Shown here one piece after another: positions 53,007 to 62,710 of a stretch of 64,000 nucleotides of DNA. The stretch lies in assembly GCF_005886805.2 (NCBI RefSeq), contig NZ_CP045430.1:1116001-1180000 (forward strand). Direction: 5' to 3'. How positions within the stretch are numbered: position 1 is the first letter of the stretch; each line of letters begins with the position of its first letter. This DNA is from Pseudoalteromonas rubra (GTDB taxonomy: Bacteria; Pseudomonadota; Gammaproteobacteria; Enterobacterales; Alteromonadaceae). Below the pieces are notes generated by a model. It searched no databases, was not told where the DNA came from, and saw nothing but the letters and a program-made list of their open reading frames with translations. A program made the translations under genes and the position numbers.

Positions 53007-53815
53007 TAATCAGCAACGAAAATAGTCCCCTGCAAATACAATACCCCAAACCCGGATACCAAAACCCGCTCGCCTGCTACCTGACAATGTAATACTCCAC
53101 CACGCTGCGAAGCCTGATAAGCCACCAATTCATCGCGACCCAATAACTCTGCCCAGTAAGGGGCCAGCCCTGCATGAATGGAACCAGTTACGGGATCTTC
53201 ATCGCCGCCATTGGCAGGCCAAAAGTAGCGAGAAATGAAGTCATAATTGTCAGACCGTGCTGTTGCAACCACATCCAGCGGAGCCAACTGTTTGAGCAAC
53301 TCACTATGGTATGTCAATTGCTCTACCGAGGCGGCTTGATCGAACACAGCAAAGTAGGCCTGGCGATTTTTGAGCACCTCTACAGGCTGCTCAGACAAGC
53401 CTTCCAATAACACAGCGGGAGCTTGTGCAACAGGTTCAGGCTGCTGGTTCGGAAAGCTCATTTCTATTCGCTGATCCGGCAACTGATTAACGGTTAAAGG
53501 GCCCACCTCGCGAGTAAGAAAGGTGATCTCGCCCTGGGCAGCTAAATGATTAAAAATCACAAACGAAGCAGCGAGTGTCGCATGACCACAAAAGGCGATT
53601 TCTGTCAGCGGAGAGAACCAGCGGATCTCAAATTGATGACCTGATGCGGTATCAACAGCGCGAATAAAAGCGGTTTCAGAGAGGTTGTTTTCAGCAGCAA
53701 TCTGCTGCATTGTGGTGTCTTCCGGCCATAGATTAACAGGGACTACGGCGGCCGAATTACCTTTGAATTGAGCCTGGGTAAAGGCATCTACTATGTATAT
53801 GTCATACTTCATCAT
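53006..53815 (-). CDS. PhzF family isomerase/epimerase-like protein
   Basis: 269 residues with the PhzF fold in two similar halves: GNSAAVVP near residue 20, catalytic Glu in NNLSETAFIR (about residue 46), FCGHATLAASF near 75, and DPVTGSIHAGLAPYW near 200. PhzF itself isomerises a phenazine precursor, but most family members have unknown substrates and there are no phenazine genes here. ATG-ATG start; the second is possible. Confidence 0.88.
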   Translation of the reverse strand: MMKYDIYIVDAFTQAQFKGNSAAVVPVNLWPEDTTMQQIAAENNLSETAFIRAVDTASGHQFEIRWFSPLTEIAFCGHATLAASFVIFNHLAAQGEITFLTREVGPLTVNQLPDQRIEMSFPNQQPEPVAQAPAVLLEGLSEQPVEVLKNRQAYFAVFDQAASVEQLTYHSELLKQLAPLDVVATARSDNYDFISRYFWPANGGDEDPVTGSIHAGLAPYWAELLGRDELVAYQASQRGGVLHCQVAGERVLVSGFGVLYLQGTIFVAD

Positions 53816-53919
53816 GCTTCCTTAACAAGGAGCATGCTGACACTCCGACGGTCGCGCCAGCACGCTCAATCAAATCACTTCATTGTGACCCATAGTAAAC
53901 ACAATGAAGCGGGAAACAA

Positions 53920-54309
53920 TCACTTTTCTTGTCGGGTTATCAACCAAGCCAGGCCGATGATAGCCGTCATTGCGAGACCCGACAGCAAGAAGGGATCAAT
54001 GATAAGGGTATCATTGAATTCAAACTTACCAGCCGAGATTTTTTTCCAACCCATAAAATGCTGATTTGCCGCAACAACTGCACCAAAGAAACCAAATACC
54101 AGTGCAGCATATTTACCCAGCCAGTGACGCGCAGCACCGGTGAACAAAATGAGTCCTAGCAGACCAATTACGGTGCGTTGCACACGGCAGTAAGGGCAGA
54201 CATAAACCACACCCATTAGCTCAACCGTCCAGGCAAGGATGGACACACCAATCGCAAACAGACCCAGCCACTTGGCATGGCGAGTATAGGTTTCTAACTC
54301 AAATAACAT
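53920..54309 (-). CDS. DsbB-like disulfide bond formation protein, one CxxC only
   Basis: The ATG at 54309 with AAAGG upstream (MLFELETYTRHAKWLGLFAIG) gives 129 residues and four TM helices; an alternative start adds 7 residues. The CPYC pair at C38/C41 matches the first periplasmic loop redox centre of DsbB, which passes electrons from DsbA to quinone. The second periplasmic loop (DsbB Cys104/Cys130 pair) contains no Cys, so the normal inter-loop disulfide relay cannot form. BdbC-like or a quinone-only variant is possible. No DsbA homologue nearby. Confidence 0.72.
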   Translation of the reverse strand: MLFELETYTRHAKWLGLFAIGVSILAWTVELMGVVYVCPYCRVQRTVIGLLGLILFTGAARHWLGKYAALVFGFFGAVVAANQHFMGWKKISAGKFEFNDTLIIDPFLLSGLAMTAIIGLAWLITRQEK

Positions 54310-54478
54310 ACATTTACCTTTCTTAATCAACGAGCTATCCGGATTACAGTCAACAGCTCATACAGCACAATCGAGATATAATATCACATATTCGTTAAAG
54401 GTATAAATAAGATGATTAAGGAATAAGAAAGATAACATGCAACAGATAAGCGGCCCGAACAGCCACTTCAGGGCTGGC

Positions 54479-55081
54479 TTATTGCTGACGCTCTCTTCGC
54501 GTAAGCAAGGCAATCATCAATACCAACGCAAGCACATCTATCTGAACCGCATTTAAAGAAAACGCGCCAGCGTTACCAGTCAAGCGAACGGTAGAAGAAA
54601 ATAAAATACCAAAAGACAGTTCAAAGTCTTTCAACCAGGTGAAGCCGATTTGAATTCCGCCAAGCCCCGTATACTTGTAATTAAGTACGCCAAAAGAAAA
54701 ACTAACAACCTGTAACCCCTGATTCAGTATTGATAACCAATACCACTTTGCCTGCTCTTTAATCGCCGTATAACCCGCAGCAGCACTGAGCAGGATAAAA
54801 GGCACGCTAATAAAAGATAACCATGACGTAAGCGGCCCAAATATCAGCCCGACCGTCATCACAAATGCAGCCAGAAGCTGTATATACCCAATGACTTTCA
54901 CACGCCTTTCAGCATTTTGGGGCCCATTTTCCACTCGCTGTTGTTCGTGCAATTCGGCTTCTTCCTGACGAGCATTTATTTCAGCGAGCAGGGCTGAATA
55001 GTGCTCTGAATCAGGCGTGATTTGTTGCAGCGCTTCATGAAGTTCAGCTTGAGTATACTGAGAGTAATCAACTTTTATCAT
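54479..55081 (-). CDS. Hypothetical membrane protein with coiled-coil N-terminus
   Basis: ATG at 55081 gives 200 residues; a further upstream ATG adds 16 unmatched residues. Residues 1-60 are polar and helical (Glu/Gln-rich), then five hydrophobic segments between 65 and 195. No family recognised. Confidence 0.55.
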   Translation of the reverse strand: MIKVDYSQYTQAELHEALQQITPDSEHYSALLAEINARQEEAELHEQQRVENGPQNAERRVKVIGYIQLLAAFVMTVGLIFGPLTSWLSFISVPFILLSAAAGYTAIKEQAKWYWLSILNQGLQVVSFSFGVLNYKYTGLGGIQIGFTWLKDFELSFGILFSSTVRLTGNAGAFSLNAVQIDVLALVLMIALLTRRERQQ

Positions 55082-55179
55082 TGTTATGTAGCCCAAAAAA
55101 TACGACATTGGATGGTTTCGCGAGTGCACGCTATTTACCCATGCTCAGCAGCAAATATTACTCGCCAGTCCCGCTACAA

Positions 55180-55602
55180 CTAGCGGCATCTGGTCGACAT
55201 AGGGTGACCATCAACATATTGGATCAGATCCCATAAATTACCATAGAGATCTTCAAACACAGCGACAGTGCCATAGTCCTGCGTAGCGGGCTCACGCACA
55301 AAATGTATTCCCTTGGCTTTCATCCGTTCATAATCCCGCCAAAAGTCATCGGTACTTAAAAACAAAAACACTCGACCGCCAGCCTGATCACCGATAAAGG
55401 GGTTTTGTCGGGGTTTAGAAGCTTTTGCCAACAATAAAGCCACCCCATGAGAATTCGGGGGAGCCACTACGACCCAGCGTTTATCCTGCTCGGCCTGATA
55501 GGTATCTTCTATCAACTCAAACCCAAGTTTACCCACATAAAAGTCGAGCGCTTCGTCGTAGTCGTTAACCACCAGCGCAACGTGCGCAATGTTCTGTTTC
55601 AT
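55180..55602 (-). CDS. VOC family (glyoxalase-fold) protein
   Basis: 140 residues of the vicinal oxygen chelate fold: IAHVALVVNDYDEALDFYVGKLGFELIED near the start and FEDLYGNLWDLIQY near residue 120, with conserved His 6 and Glu near position 118 suitable for a metal site. These proteins include glyoxalase I and fosfomycin-resistance enzymes; the particular activity is unknown. Only 14 bp from the next gene on the same strand. Confidence 0.85.
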   Translation of the reverse strand: MKQNIAHVALVVNDYDEALDFYVGKLGFELIEDTYQAEQDKRWVVVAPPNSHGVALLLAKASKPRQNPFIGDQAGGRVFLFLSTDDFWRDYERMKAKGIHFVREPATQDYGTVAVFEDLYGNLWDLIQYVDGHPMSTRCR

Positions 55603-55616
55603 AGTGACCCTTAAGC

Positions 55617-56024
55617 TTATTTTCGGGGCTGAAACTTCTTGGTCATACCCTGGCTCTTTGGTGCAACCAGTCTGTACCCCAGTTTCTCGTAAAATATCGG
55701 CTCATCAGCAATCATGGACACATAAGATCCGGGCAATGCCACAGACGACAAATACGCATCAATCGATTCCATCACACGGCGACCCAGCCCTTGCCCCTGA
55801 TAAGCTGGGTCGACTGCCACATCGACCACCTCAAAATTACAGGCACCGTCACCGACCACCCGGCCCATCGCAATCAACTTTTCGCCTTCGCGGATCGAAA
55901 CCCCATAAAGTGTATTAGGTAAGCCAATTTCAGCCGCTTCCAGCGACTTTGGCGAGAGCCCGGCCTTAACACGCATATCGCAATATTCCTGGGCAGAAGG
56001 TACTTGTTGTATTAATTCTAGCAT
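55617..56024 (-). CDS. GNAT family N-acetyltransferase
   Basis: 135 residues with motif A YQGQGLGRRVMESIDAYL near residues 75-92 and a FYEKLGYRLV segment near 110-118. GGAGACGAAAACG before the ATG gives a reasonable ribosome site. Probably cotranscribed with the downstream VOC gene (14 bp). Acceptor unknown. Confidence 0.85.
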   Translation of the reverse strand: MLELIQQVPSAQEYCDMRVKAGLSPKSLEAAEIGLPNTLYGVSIREGEKLIAMGRVVGDGACNFEVVDVAVDPAYQGQGLGRRVMESIDAYLSSVALPGSYVSMIADEPIFYEKLGYRLVAPKSQGMTKKFQPRK

Positions 56025-56160
56025 CGTTTTCGTCTCCTATTTAGATACTTAGTAAACCATAAAATACTGTATATAAAAACAGTTAAACGAAAATAAATGT
56101 TATACAGTAACAAAATCAATCTCGGTCATATTGAACGTGCGCCGGCACCTTTTTAGATTG

Positions 56161-56177
56161 CGTCAACCCCCTTTACA
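56161..56177 (-). repeat. Dispersed 17-bp repeat, weaker copy 5
   Basis: Minus-strand TGTAAAGGGGGTTGACG, similar to the copies at 14764, 20703, 26131 and 35100; intergenic upstream of the amidohydrolase. Confidence 0.4.
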
Positions 56178-56286
56178 TTAGGTAATTCAGAATATTTAAC
56201 GTTGCACACTATCTGTTACATCGGCACACTATGGTGTTGGATATAACACTAATAAAAAAACAATTTTCTGCTCAAGGACCCTGATA

Positions 56287-57633
56287 ATGAAAACAATAAT
56301 TCCAAAACTCACAGGCTTACTCGGTGGCGCCATCAGCATGTGTTTAAGTGCACAATTTAGCTACGCAGCTGAAACACAGTTCATGTCATCCGATGCATTA
56401 CTACTTACTCAGGTTCAGATTGTCGATGTCGAACAACAAGAGATCCGCCGCAGTGCTTTGCTGATTGAACAAGGTAAAATAGCCGCTGAATACCCAGCGC
56501 CTCCGGTCAACTTTAAAGGGCGGACACTCAACCTGAATAACCGCTGGCTTATCCCGGGGCTGATCGACATGCATGTTCATGCGTTTGGCAATCGGGCTCC
56601 TTATGCCAAATCAGATTTTGCCGGAACTGAAAAAATCTCCCAGCGCGTGCTGTATGCGGGTGTCACCGGATTTGTCGACTTATTTGGCGATGAGCAAGGC
56701 CTGATAGACGCACGCACAAAGCAAAGAGCAGGCACCTATTTTGGTGCCGATATCCACAGCAGTTTATCTTGTCTGACCGCACCAAAAGGCCATTGCACAG
56801 AATACGGCCTGGAAACACGCACTATGTCAACCCCGGAAGAGGCTGTCGCTCAGGTGCAAAGTCTGGCGAAAGCCAAGCCCGACGTGATTAAAGTGGTTTA
56901 CCAACCCAGTGACGATCAGCCCTCGATTGATAAAGCCACTTTTGCTGCCATCGTCCAGCAAAGCAACAAACTCGGGATCAAAACCATCGTCCACCTTAAA
57001 ACCTGGCAGGAAGTCATCGATGCCATCGACGTAGGAGCCTCAGCGTTCACTCACATGCCCGGCACACCGATCCCGACAGGACTGGCAGATAAAATTGCAG
57101 CGGCGAAAATGGTGGTGATCCCGACCATGACAGTTCATACCGATCTAACAGACTTTCTGTTCGACAAGACAGTGATCGCCTCTGAGCTGCTTCAGGCTAT
57201 GACCACCCCAGCCATCATTGCAGGTTACCAGAGCGAAGAAACAATGAAGAAGTGGGGAGACAGAGAAGCAAAGTGGCGTAACCAGGATACACAAAGAATT
57301 GCCAACCTGGCCGAGTTAGTTAAAGCCGGTGTCACTATTTTAAACGGAACAGACGCTGGTAATTATGGCACCATCCAGGGTTATTCAGTGCACAGAGAAA
57401 TGCTAAAGCTGAGCGAAGCAGGCATGTCTAACTGGCAGACGCTGGCAGCGACAACCACACAGGCAGGTACCTTTTTGGGAATAGACAACAGTCTAAAACC
57501 AGGGGCTCAGGCAAGCTTTGTGATACTGGATGCTTCACCGATTGAAAGTATTCAGAACACCCAAAAAATACATGCGGTGATCCATCAGGGCAAAGTCGTA
57601 GACCGAGTTCAGGCACTTAAAAACGGATTTTAA
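56287..57633 (+). CDS. Exported amidohydrolase family protein
   Basis: 448 residues with a signal peptide ending near SYAA (residue 27). HVHAF gives the first metal-binding HxH, then conserved Lys region (VIKVVYQPS), HLKTW (residue 238) and the Asp in NGTDAGNYG near residue 353, the complete metal-site order of imidazolonepropionase/prolidase-type amidohydrolases. Secreted or periplasmic; substrate probably a peptide or cyclic amide. Ribosome site AAGGA. Confidence 0.85.
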   Translation: MKTIIPKLTGLLGGAISMCLSAQFSYAAETQFMSSDALLLTQVQIVDVEQQEIRRSALLIEQGKIAAEYPAPPVNFKGRTLNLNNRWLIPGLIDMHVHAFGNRAPYAKSDFAGTEKISQRVLYAGVTGFVDLFGDEQGLIDARTKQRAGTYFGADIHSSLSCLTAPKGHCTEYGLETRTMSTPEEAVAQVQSLAKAKPDVIKVVYQPSDDQPSIDKATFAAIVQQSNKLGIKTIVHLKTWQEVIDAIDVGASAFTHMPGTPIPTGLADKIAAAKMVVIPTMTVHTDLTDFLFDKTVIASELLQAMTTPAIIAGYQSEETMKKWGDREAKWRNQDTQRIANLAELVKAGVTILNGTDAGNYGTIQGYSVHREMLKLSEAGMSNWQTLAATTTQAGTFLGIDNSLKPGAQASFVILDASPIESIQNTQKIHAVIHQGKVVDRVQALKNGF

Positions 57634-57686
57634 TCCCAGGTGCCGCTTCAATGATGCGGCGCCTTTCATCAACAGGTAGTATTTTA

Positions 57687-58496
57687 ATGCGTCGTACACA
57701 TATTGGCCTGCTTGCAGGCCTCTGCCTTGCTATTTGTACTGTGGTGTTTTACCCAAAAGAACACAATAGCGCCGAAAACATCAAGATTTCAGAGCCCATT
57801 GTCGAACAGGATCAACACCCGGACCGAGCAAATAAAACCATCAACACGACAAGTCAACCACCCGAACAGAAACAAGTGCAGACCGTGTCACCTGAAGCAC
57901 TGTTTATGGAGGCCGTACAAGTACGCCAATGTCGCAACGTACCGCGTACAGACAAAGCATTCAATCAATGGCTCGATGAGGCATTATCGCGCGATGAAGT
58001 ACACGAGATAGTCGAAACCATGAAAGCTCGATATCAGCGCTGTCTGGGCGACACCAACCGTGATGAAAACTATGTAGAGAAACTGATGCAAGCAGCCCAA
58101 ATGGGCTCTGATGAAGCGGCCGATACACTTTGGCGACTTGCCCCGACAGAAGTGCATCAGGCACTGAAATTCAGCACACTTACCAGAGATGAGCAGGTTG
58201 CCCGCATGAAAGCATTCACCGCGCAAAAGTATCAAGTGACTGAGCAAGTCGCATTGCTAGGTGGAGAAAAAGCGATCCTACAGCTGATCCGTGGCTATCA
58301 ATATCTGGACCCTGATACAGGCGGACAAGACTATATTCAGGCGCTGGCCTACAGCCATTACTTTTTGCAAACCCGCCAGGACAGTGAGGTGTATAGTCGC
58401 GTTGAGTGGACAAGGCAATATCTGGAACAGCGTATGACACTCGATGAAATTACTCGGGCACAACAATTGGCCAATGAGTTACAGCATCACGAATGA
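57687..58496 (+). CDS. Hypothetical membrane-anchored protein
   Basis: ATG at 57687 gives 269 residues; a start 36 bp upstream lies within the spacer after the amidohydrolase. One TM helix (residues 5-22), a Gln/Thr-rich linker, then an alpha-helical region whose KLMQAAQMGSDEAADTLWRL stretch looks like a Sel1-type repeat. No known family. It follows the amidohydrolase by about 50 bp and may be cotranscribed. Confidence 0.55.
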   Translation: MRRTHIGLLAGLCLAICTVVFYPKEHNSAENIKISEPIVEQDQHPDRANKTINTTSQPPEQKQVQTVSPEALFMEAVQVRQCRNVPRTDKAFNQWLDEALSRDEVHEIVETMKARYQRCLGDTNRDENYVEKLMQAAQMGSDEAADTLWRLAPTEVHQALKFSTLTRDEQVARMKAFTAQKYQVTEQVALLGGEKAILQLIRGYQYLDPDTGGQDYIQALAYSHYFLQTRQDSEVYSRVEWTRQYLEQRMTLDEITRAQQLANELQHHE

Positions 58497-58605
58497 GATC
58501 ATTGAACCATTAGGTTTGTCTATCACACACATTGATGACTTCTATTTTATTAATTTAGCTGGCTTTTTTAAAGTTGGGAAAACTAACAAAACAGGAGTTC
58601 ACACA

Positions 58606-59085
58606 ATGAAGCAGACAATCAAATACACCTTGCGCACGCTGACATTAACCGCTTTGACCTTAGTATCTAATGCACAAGCAGATGCGGGCGACTGGATAAA
58701 ACGCAGTGGCGATTTTGCAACTCTACAAAAAGACACCAAGACAGCCGAACTATTTGTTGTTTACCCACAACTACATGATCGCAACTGCGGGATTGGTATC
58801 GCACTAAACAGTCGTAACAGCTACACCAGCAATTATCAGATTTTGGCCGATAATCTGATAGTAGACAATTACTTTCCTGACAGTAATGGCTCCACAGAAC
58901 TTGCTTTGGGCACGCAAACACGCGCCGGGATGACTTACACATTTGATCTGACAACATACTATTACGGCACCGTTGTCACAATACGTACGAAAGGAGGCGA
59001 GACCTTTGGTGAACTGTTTGAAAAACTCTCAAATAACCCAGACGTACACGCCATCGTGAGCGCCATTGATTGTGACCAACTATAA
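58606..59085 (+). CDS. Hypothetical exported protein
   Basis: ATG at 58606 with CAGGAG 8 nt upstream gives 159 residues with a signal peptide ending at QADA (about residue 26). The mature part is rich in Thr, Tyr and Asn with two Cys (NCGIGI and IDCDQL), suggesting a beta-rich disulfide-stabilised exported protein. The upstream extension to 58444 has no support. No family recognised. Confidence 0.6.
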   Translation: MKQTIKYTLRTLTLTALTLVSNAQADAGDWIKRSGDFATLQKDTKTAELFVVYPQLHDRNCGIGIALNSRNSYTSNYQILADNLIVDNYFPDSNGSTELALGTQTRAGMTYTFDLTTYYYGTVVTIRTKGGETFGELFEKLSNNPDVHAIVSAIDCDQL

Positions 59086-59106
59086 AAAGAACAAGTACAG
59101 CATAGA

Positions 59107-59964
59107 TCAGCTATCTAACAGCCGTTTTATTTCACGATGTAACTGCACACTAACAACATGGTTTTGCTTATCTGCTCGATAGATAAAACACAGTTCATCC
59201 TGAACAGGCTTGATCTCTGGATTATACGTTGCCAGAGGCGCAGGTGCGCGTCTGGCAACTCGCTCAGGTAAGATACCCAAACCCAGCCCGTTGGCCACTA
59301 AAGTAGAGATCACCTCAAGGTTATTAGATGCAATTATTTGGTGGGAAAAGTCAGCAGTAGACGACAACAATTGCTGTGTTTGCTTCAGATTAGGATCGCA
59401 ATACAAAGGTAACGTTCCCAGCTCAGTGCACTCAACAGATTCAGCGCGCCAAATGGTGACATTATCAAACAACAAGCTTTGGATCACCAGCTCTGGGTGT
59501 CTGACAGGGTTAATCACCAGTGCAAAGTCAATTTCATTACTGATCACTTGCTCTGTGACTTTTCTCGACAAGTCATGAACCAGATTGAATACCATATAGG
59601 GGAACTTAGTTTTCAAAGGTCCCAGTATATGGGGCAAAGTATATAATGCGACCGAAGGGTGGCACCCCAATGTGAATGTGCCTGCCATTTCACTGTTTGC
59701 CTGATAGACATTCGATTTCAATTTTGCCCAATCCGCCATAAAGCGCAGCCCCTGTGCTTGTAGCACTTCACCCGCTTTGGTCAGAACCACACCATTTTTA
59801 TGCCGAACCAGCAAATCGGTGCCAAAATTCTGCTCAAGGCGTTTCATCGCCGCACTCACGCTGGGCTGGGTGATCCCCAGGCGCTCAGACGCACGAGACA
59901 AGTTTCTCGTACTGGCAACTTCAATAAAATAGCGTATATCCTCAAAATTCGGCGTATGGGGCAT
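59107..59964 (-). CDS. LysR family regulator next to TonB receptor
   Basis: 285 residues, helix-turn-helix RNLSRASERLGITQPSVSAAMKRLE, then an effector domain (FTLGCHPSVALYTLPHIL). Divergent from a TonB-dependent receptor gene across 189 bp, so it probably controls its expression by substrate availability. No clear palindrome seen in the intergenic region. Confidence 0.9.
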   Translation of the reverse strand: MPHTPNFEDIRYFIEVASTRNLSRASERLGITQPSVSAAMKRLEQNFGTDLLVRHKNGVVLTKAGEVLQAQGLRFMADWAKLKSNVYQANSEMAGTFTLGCHPSVALYTLPHILGPLKTKFPYMVFNLVHDLSRKVTEQVISNEIDFALVINPVRHPELVIQSLLFDNVTIWRAESVECTELGTLPLYCDPNLKQTQQLLSSTADFSHQIIASNNLEVISTLVANGLGLGILPERVARRAPAPLATYNPEIKPVQDELCFIYRADKQNHVVSVQLHREIKRLLDS

Positions 59965-60152
59965 AGCTCATAGTCAACAAGTTATCATCCAAAAATAAAA
60001 GTTAACACATTTTTTACCAATGTACCCAACTTGGTTTACTCCGTCTGACAAAGATCGACAACAAAGACACCACCGTATACTGACCGCATAATTTGTACAT
60101 TTTTGCATGGCAGGATTATTATCCAGCTCCTTCAACGAATAAAGAGGTGTTC

Positions 60153-62273
60153 ATGAAACCCGGTTTGACTGTTTCTGCATTAACGTTAGCTTTGCTACAG
60201 GTCTATTCAGCACAGGTTGCTGCTGACACAGCAGGTGCCGACCAGATTGAAAAAATCACGGTCACATCCACCCGTACAGCCAGAGCAAATACCGATCTGG
60301 CGCTGAGTGTGGGTCAGGTATCCGAACAAACCATTGCTGACGACAATGCACAACATATCTCAGAGTCATTGCAAACCATACCGGGCGTTTTGATAAATCA
60401 GTTATCTGGCGGACAAGGACACAACGCAGCCGTGCGTATGCCGATAAACTTTGACGGCTATACCTTATACTTGCAGGATAATATCCCGCTGCAATCTGCT
60501 GCTTTTTATACCCATAACGCACTCTGGTGGACCACCAGCAACATTGGTCTGTCACGCCTCGAAGTACTACGAGGTGCAGGTACCAGTTTACATGGCGCAG
60601 GAGCCGTTGCTGCAACCGTCAACGTTTTATCTAAGCCTGTGACAGCCAAAAAAAATTCACTCGGTCTCACACTGGGTGAGCATGGCTATTCACGCATTAA
60701 CGGCAGCACCACCTGGCTGGACGACAATCAAGGTGGATTGCGCGTATCGGCGGCCTATCTGGATAATGACGGCTGGCGAGACCATAACGCTGTTGAAAAA
60801 GCCGAGCTGGACGTGCGCCATGAATATCAGCTGGACGACAAGCAAAGCCTGACCACCTCACTGATTGCCTCATCACTTGATCAGCAGATCCTGACCACAC
60901 TGAGCATTGAACAATTTGAACAGGATCCATCTCAGTCTGGTCTGCCTGACGAGGTGATCGCTCTGGATCCGCGCAGAACCACAGATTATGTGCGCCTCAG
61001 CACTGAATATCTGTATGAGGACAAAAACCTGAGCGTGTCCCTTATCCCTTACGCGCGTCACCGCACATTGGAACACCTTGCCACCTGGCAACCCAATATG
61101 CCGGTAGAAGAAACAGAAGTCACTACATTCGGCTTGCTGGCTCTGGCCAGCTGGTCTCACCAAAACAGTGCTCAGACAACCCTGGGCGTTGATTTGGAGC
61201 ATACTTCCGGAGATACCTATTCATTCCAGCCCACCACCCGGATCACCACCGGACGCGGCGCAGCAACTTATCCTCAAGGGCATGTGTTCTACGATGACAC
61301 CACCACCTTCAAAAGCGTGTCACCTTACATCCAGCACCTGGGCTATATTACTGATGCACTGAGCTATACTCTGGGCGCGCGTTTTGACCACAGTGAATAT
61401 GAGTTTGACAATGCTCTGCCAAAATACAAAGACGATGGCTTTGGCAATCGCTCCATTGCCTCACGTAAAGATACCTTTAGCCACCTCAGCCCTAAGCTGA
61501 GTCTGAACTATTTGCTTAACGAGCAGTCCAGTGTCTATGCGCGCTTCGCCAACGCAATGCGATTGCCTACCGCACCTGAAATGTACCACCTCAAAAGTCG
61601 CCAAAGCAGTGCGCAACTGGGGAGTCTGAAAGAAGAAACGTCCGATACCTATGAGCTGGGATACAAAGCTAATCTGAATGCACTGTCGATTGAACTGGCG
61701 TATTACCTGATGGATGTAGACGATGCCATTGTCACGGCATTCAGCGATCTGGGCGCCTCATACCGGGTCAACGCTTCCAGTGTCAGACATCAGGGCTTTG
61801 AGCTTGGGCTGAACTACCAGTTTAACCGCGCATTTTCTGCTGCGCTGGCCTACAGCCAGTCCAACCATGAGTTCCGTCACTACATTCGCGATGAGGGACG
61901 AGTTCACCGTGAGACTGGCGAATCGATGGAGCAAGATTTGTCGGGTAATAGCCTGCACATGGCACCGGAATATGTAGCCAATTTCAGGCTCAACTACACC
62001 AGCCAGGCCATCAAAGGACTCAGGCTCACCGCTGAAGCCAAGAGTATCGGCGACTATTACCTGAGCGTAGAAAATACCGATACTTACTCGGGCTATACGG
62101 TGTTTAACCTCAAGGCTAACTACCGGCTCAACAAGCGCGTGAAACTTCACGCCCGAATTGCCAACCTTACCGACAAAACCTATGCGCTGCAAAACGAGGA
62201 GCGCTTTGGCAGAACCCGTATCCAACCCGGCATGCCACGTACGGCATATGTCGGGATCAGCTATGATTTCTAG
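60153..62273 (+). CDS. TonB-dependent outer-membrane receptor
   Basis: ATG at 60153 with AAAGAGG upstream gives 706 residues with a signal peptide ending near VAADTA; the longer frame adds 20 unmatched residues. Residues 30-50 hold the TonB-box-like EKITVTSTR, then the plug domain (SESLQTIPGVLINQL, LEVLRGAGTSLHGAGA), and a beta-barrel ending in the aromatic ISYDF required for barrel assembly. Imports a ligand that the adjacent LysR may sense; no Fur-like box was found before it, so the ligand may not be an iron siderophore. Confidence 0.9.
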   Translation: MKPGLTVSALTLALLQVYSAQVAADTAGADQIEKITVTSTRTARANTDLALSVGQVSEQTIADDNAQHISESLQTIPGVLINQLSGGQGHNAAVRMPINFDGYTLYLQDNIPLQSAAFYTHNALWWTTSNIGLSRLEVLRGAGTSLHGAGAVAATVNVLSKPVTAKKNSLGLTLGEHGYSRINGSTTWLDDNQGGLRVSAAYLDNDGWRDHNAVEKAELDVRHEYQLDDKQSLTTSLIASSLDQQILTTLSIEQFEQDPSQSGLPDEVIALDPRRTTDYVRLSTEYLYEDKNLSVSLIPYARHRTLEHLATWQPNMPVEETEVTTFGLLALASWSHQNSAQTTLGVDLEHTSGDTYSFQPTTRITTGRGAATYPQGHVFYDDTTTFKSVSPYIQHLGYITDALSYTLGARFDHSEYEFDNALPKYKDDGFGNRSIASRKDTFSHLSPKLSLNYLLNEQSSVYARFANAMRLPTAPEMYHLKSRQSSAQLGSLKEETSDTYELGYKANLNALSIELAYYLMDVDDAIVTAFSDLGASYRVNASSVRHQGFELGLNYQFNRAFSAALAYSQSNHEFRHYIRDEGRVHRETGESMEQDLSGNSLHMAPEYVANFRLNYTSQAIKGLRLTAEAKSIGDYYLSVENTDTYSGYTVFNLKANYRLNKRVKLHARIANLTDKTYALQNEERFGRTRIQPGMPRTAYVGISYDF

Positions 62274-62697
62274 CCACAGATACACGGCCCCCGCCTGCAC
62301 CCTGATGTTACTCACATCAGGGCCGCTCGCGGCAGAGCACGTTCAGTTTGAGACAGGTTCATACAGAAACAAATCTGTATTGTATTACGATCATCAAATG
62401 TTGAGCCTGAGTAAAGTCGACTCAGGCAAAACCACCTCTGTGTGTGAACAACGCATTTCCGCGGAAACACTCAGCCACACATTGACCTTTTTCAAAACCC
62501 TGGATATTCAGAGCTGGCAGCCCCGTTACTTTAGCGAGGGGCTCATGGATGGCAGTACCTTCACCCTTGATATTCAGATCGCCAACATCAGTGTCCAAAG
62601 TGCGGGTCATAGTCACCTTGCACCAGCCGGGTATGACAAAATCACCCGGTATTTTAATCAAGTGCTCATCGTCAATAGTTGCCCGGCAATCCAGTAA
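62263..62697 (+). CDS. Small exported protein coupled to TonB receptor
   Basis: ATG at 62263, with GGGATC before it, overlaps the receptor's stop by 11 bp, so the two are translationally coupled. 144 residues with an apparent signal peptide (MISSHRYTAPACTLMLLTSGPLAA). The mature protein has two Cys (SVCEQR, NSCPA) and no known domain. Probably a periplasmic partner of the receptor, perhaps a ligand-binding or accessory factor; inference only. Confidence 0.6.
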   Translation: MISSHRYTAPACTLMLLTSGPLAAEHVQFETGSYRNKSVLYYDHQMLSLSKVDSGKTTSVCEQRISAETLSHTLTFFKTLDIQSWQPRYFSEGLMDGSTFTLDIQIANISVQSAGHSHLAPAGYDKITRYFNQVLIVNSCPAIQ

Positions 62698-62710
62698 ACC
62701 CGAAGCCTTG

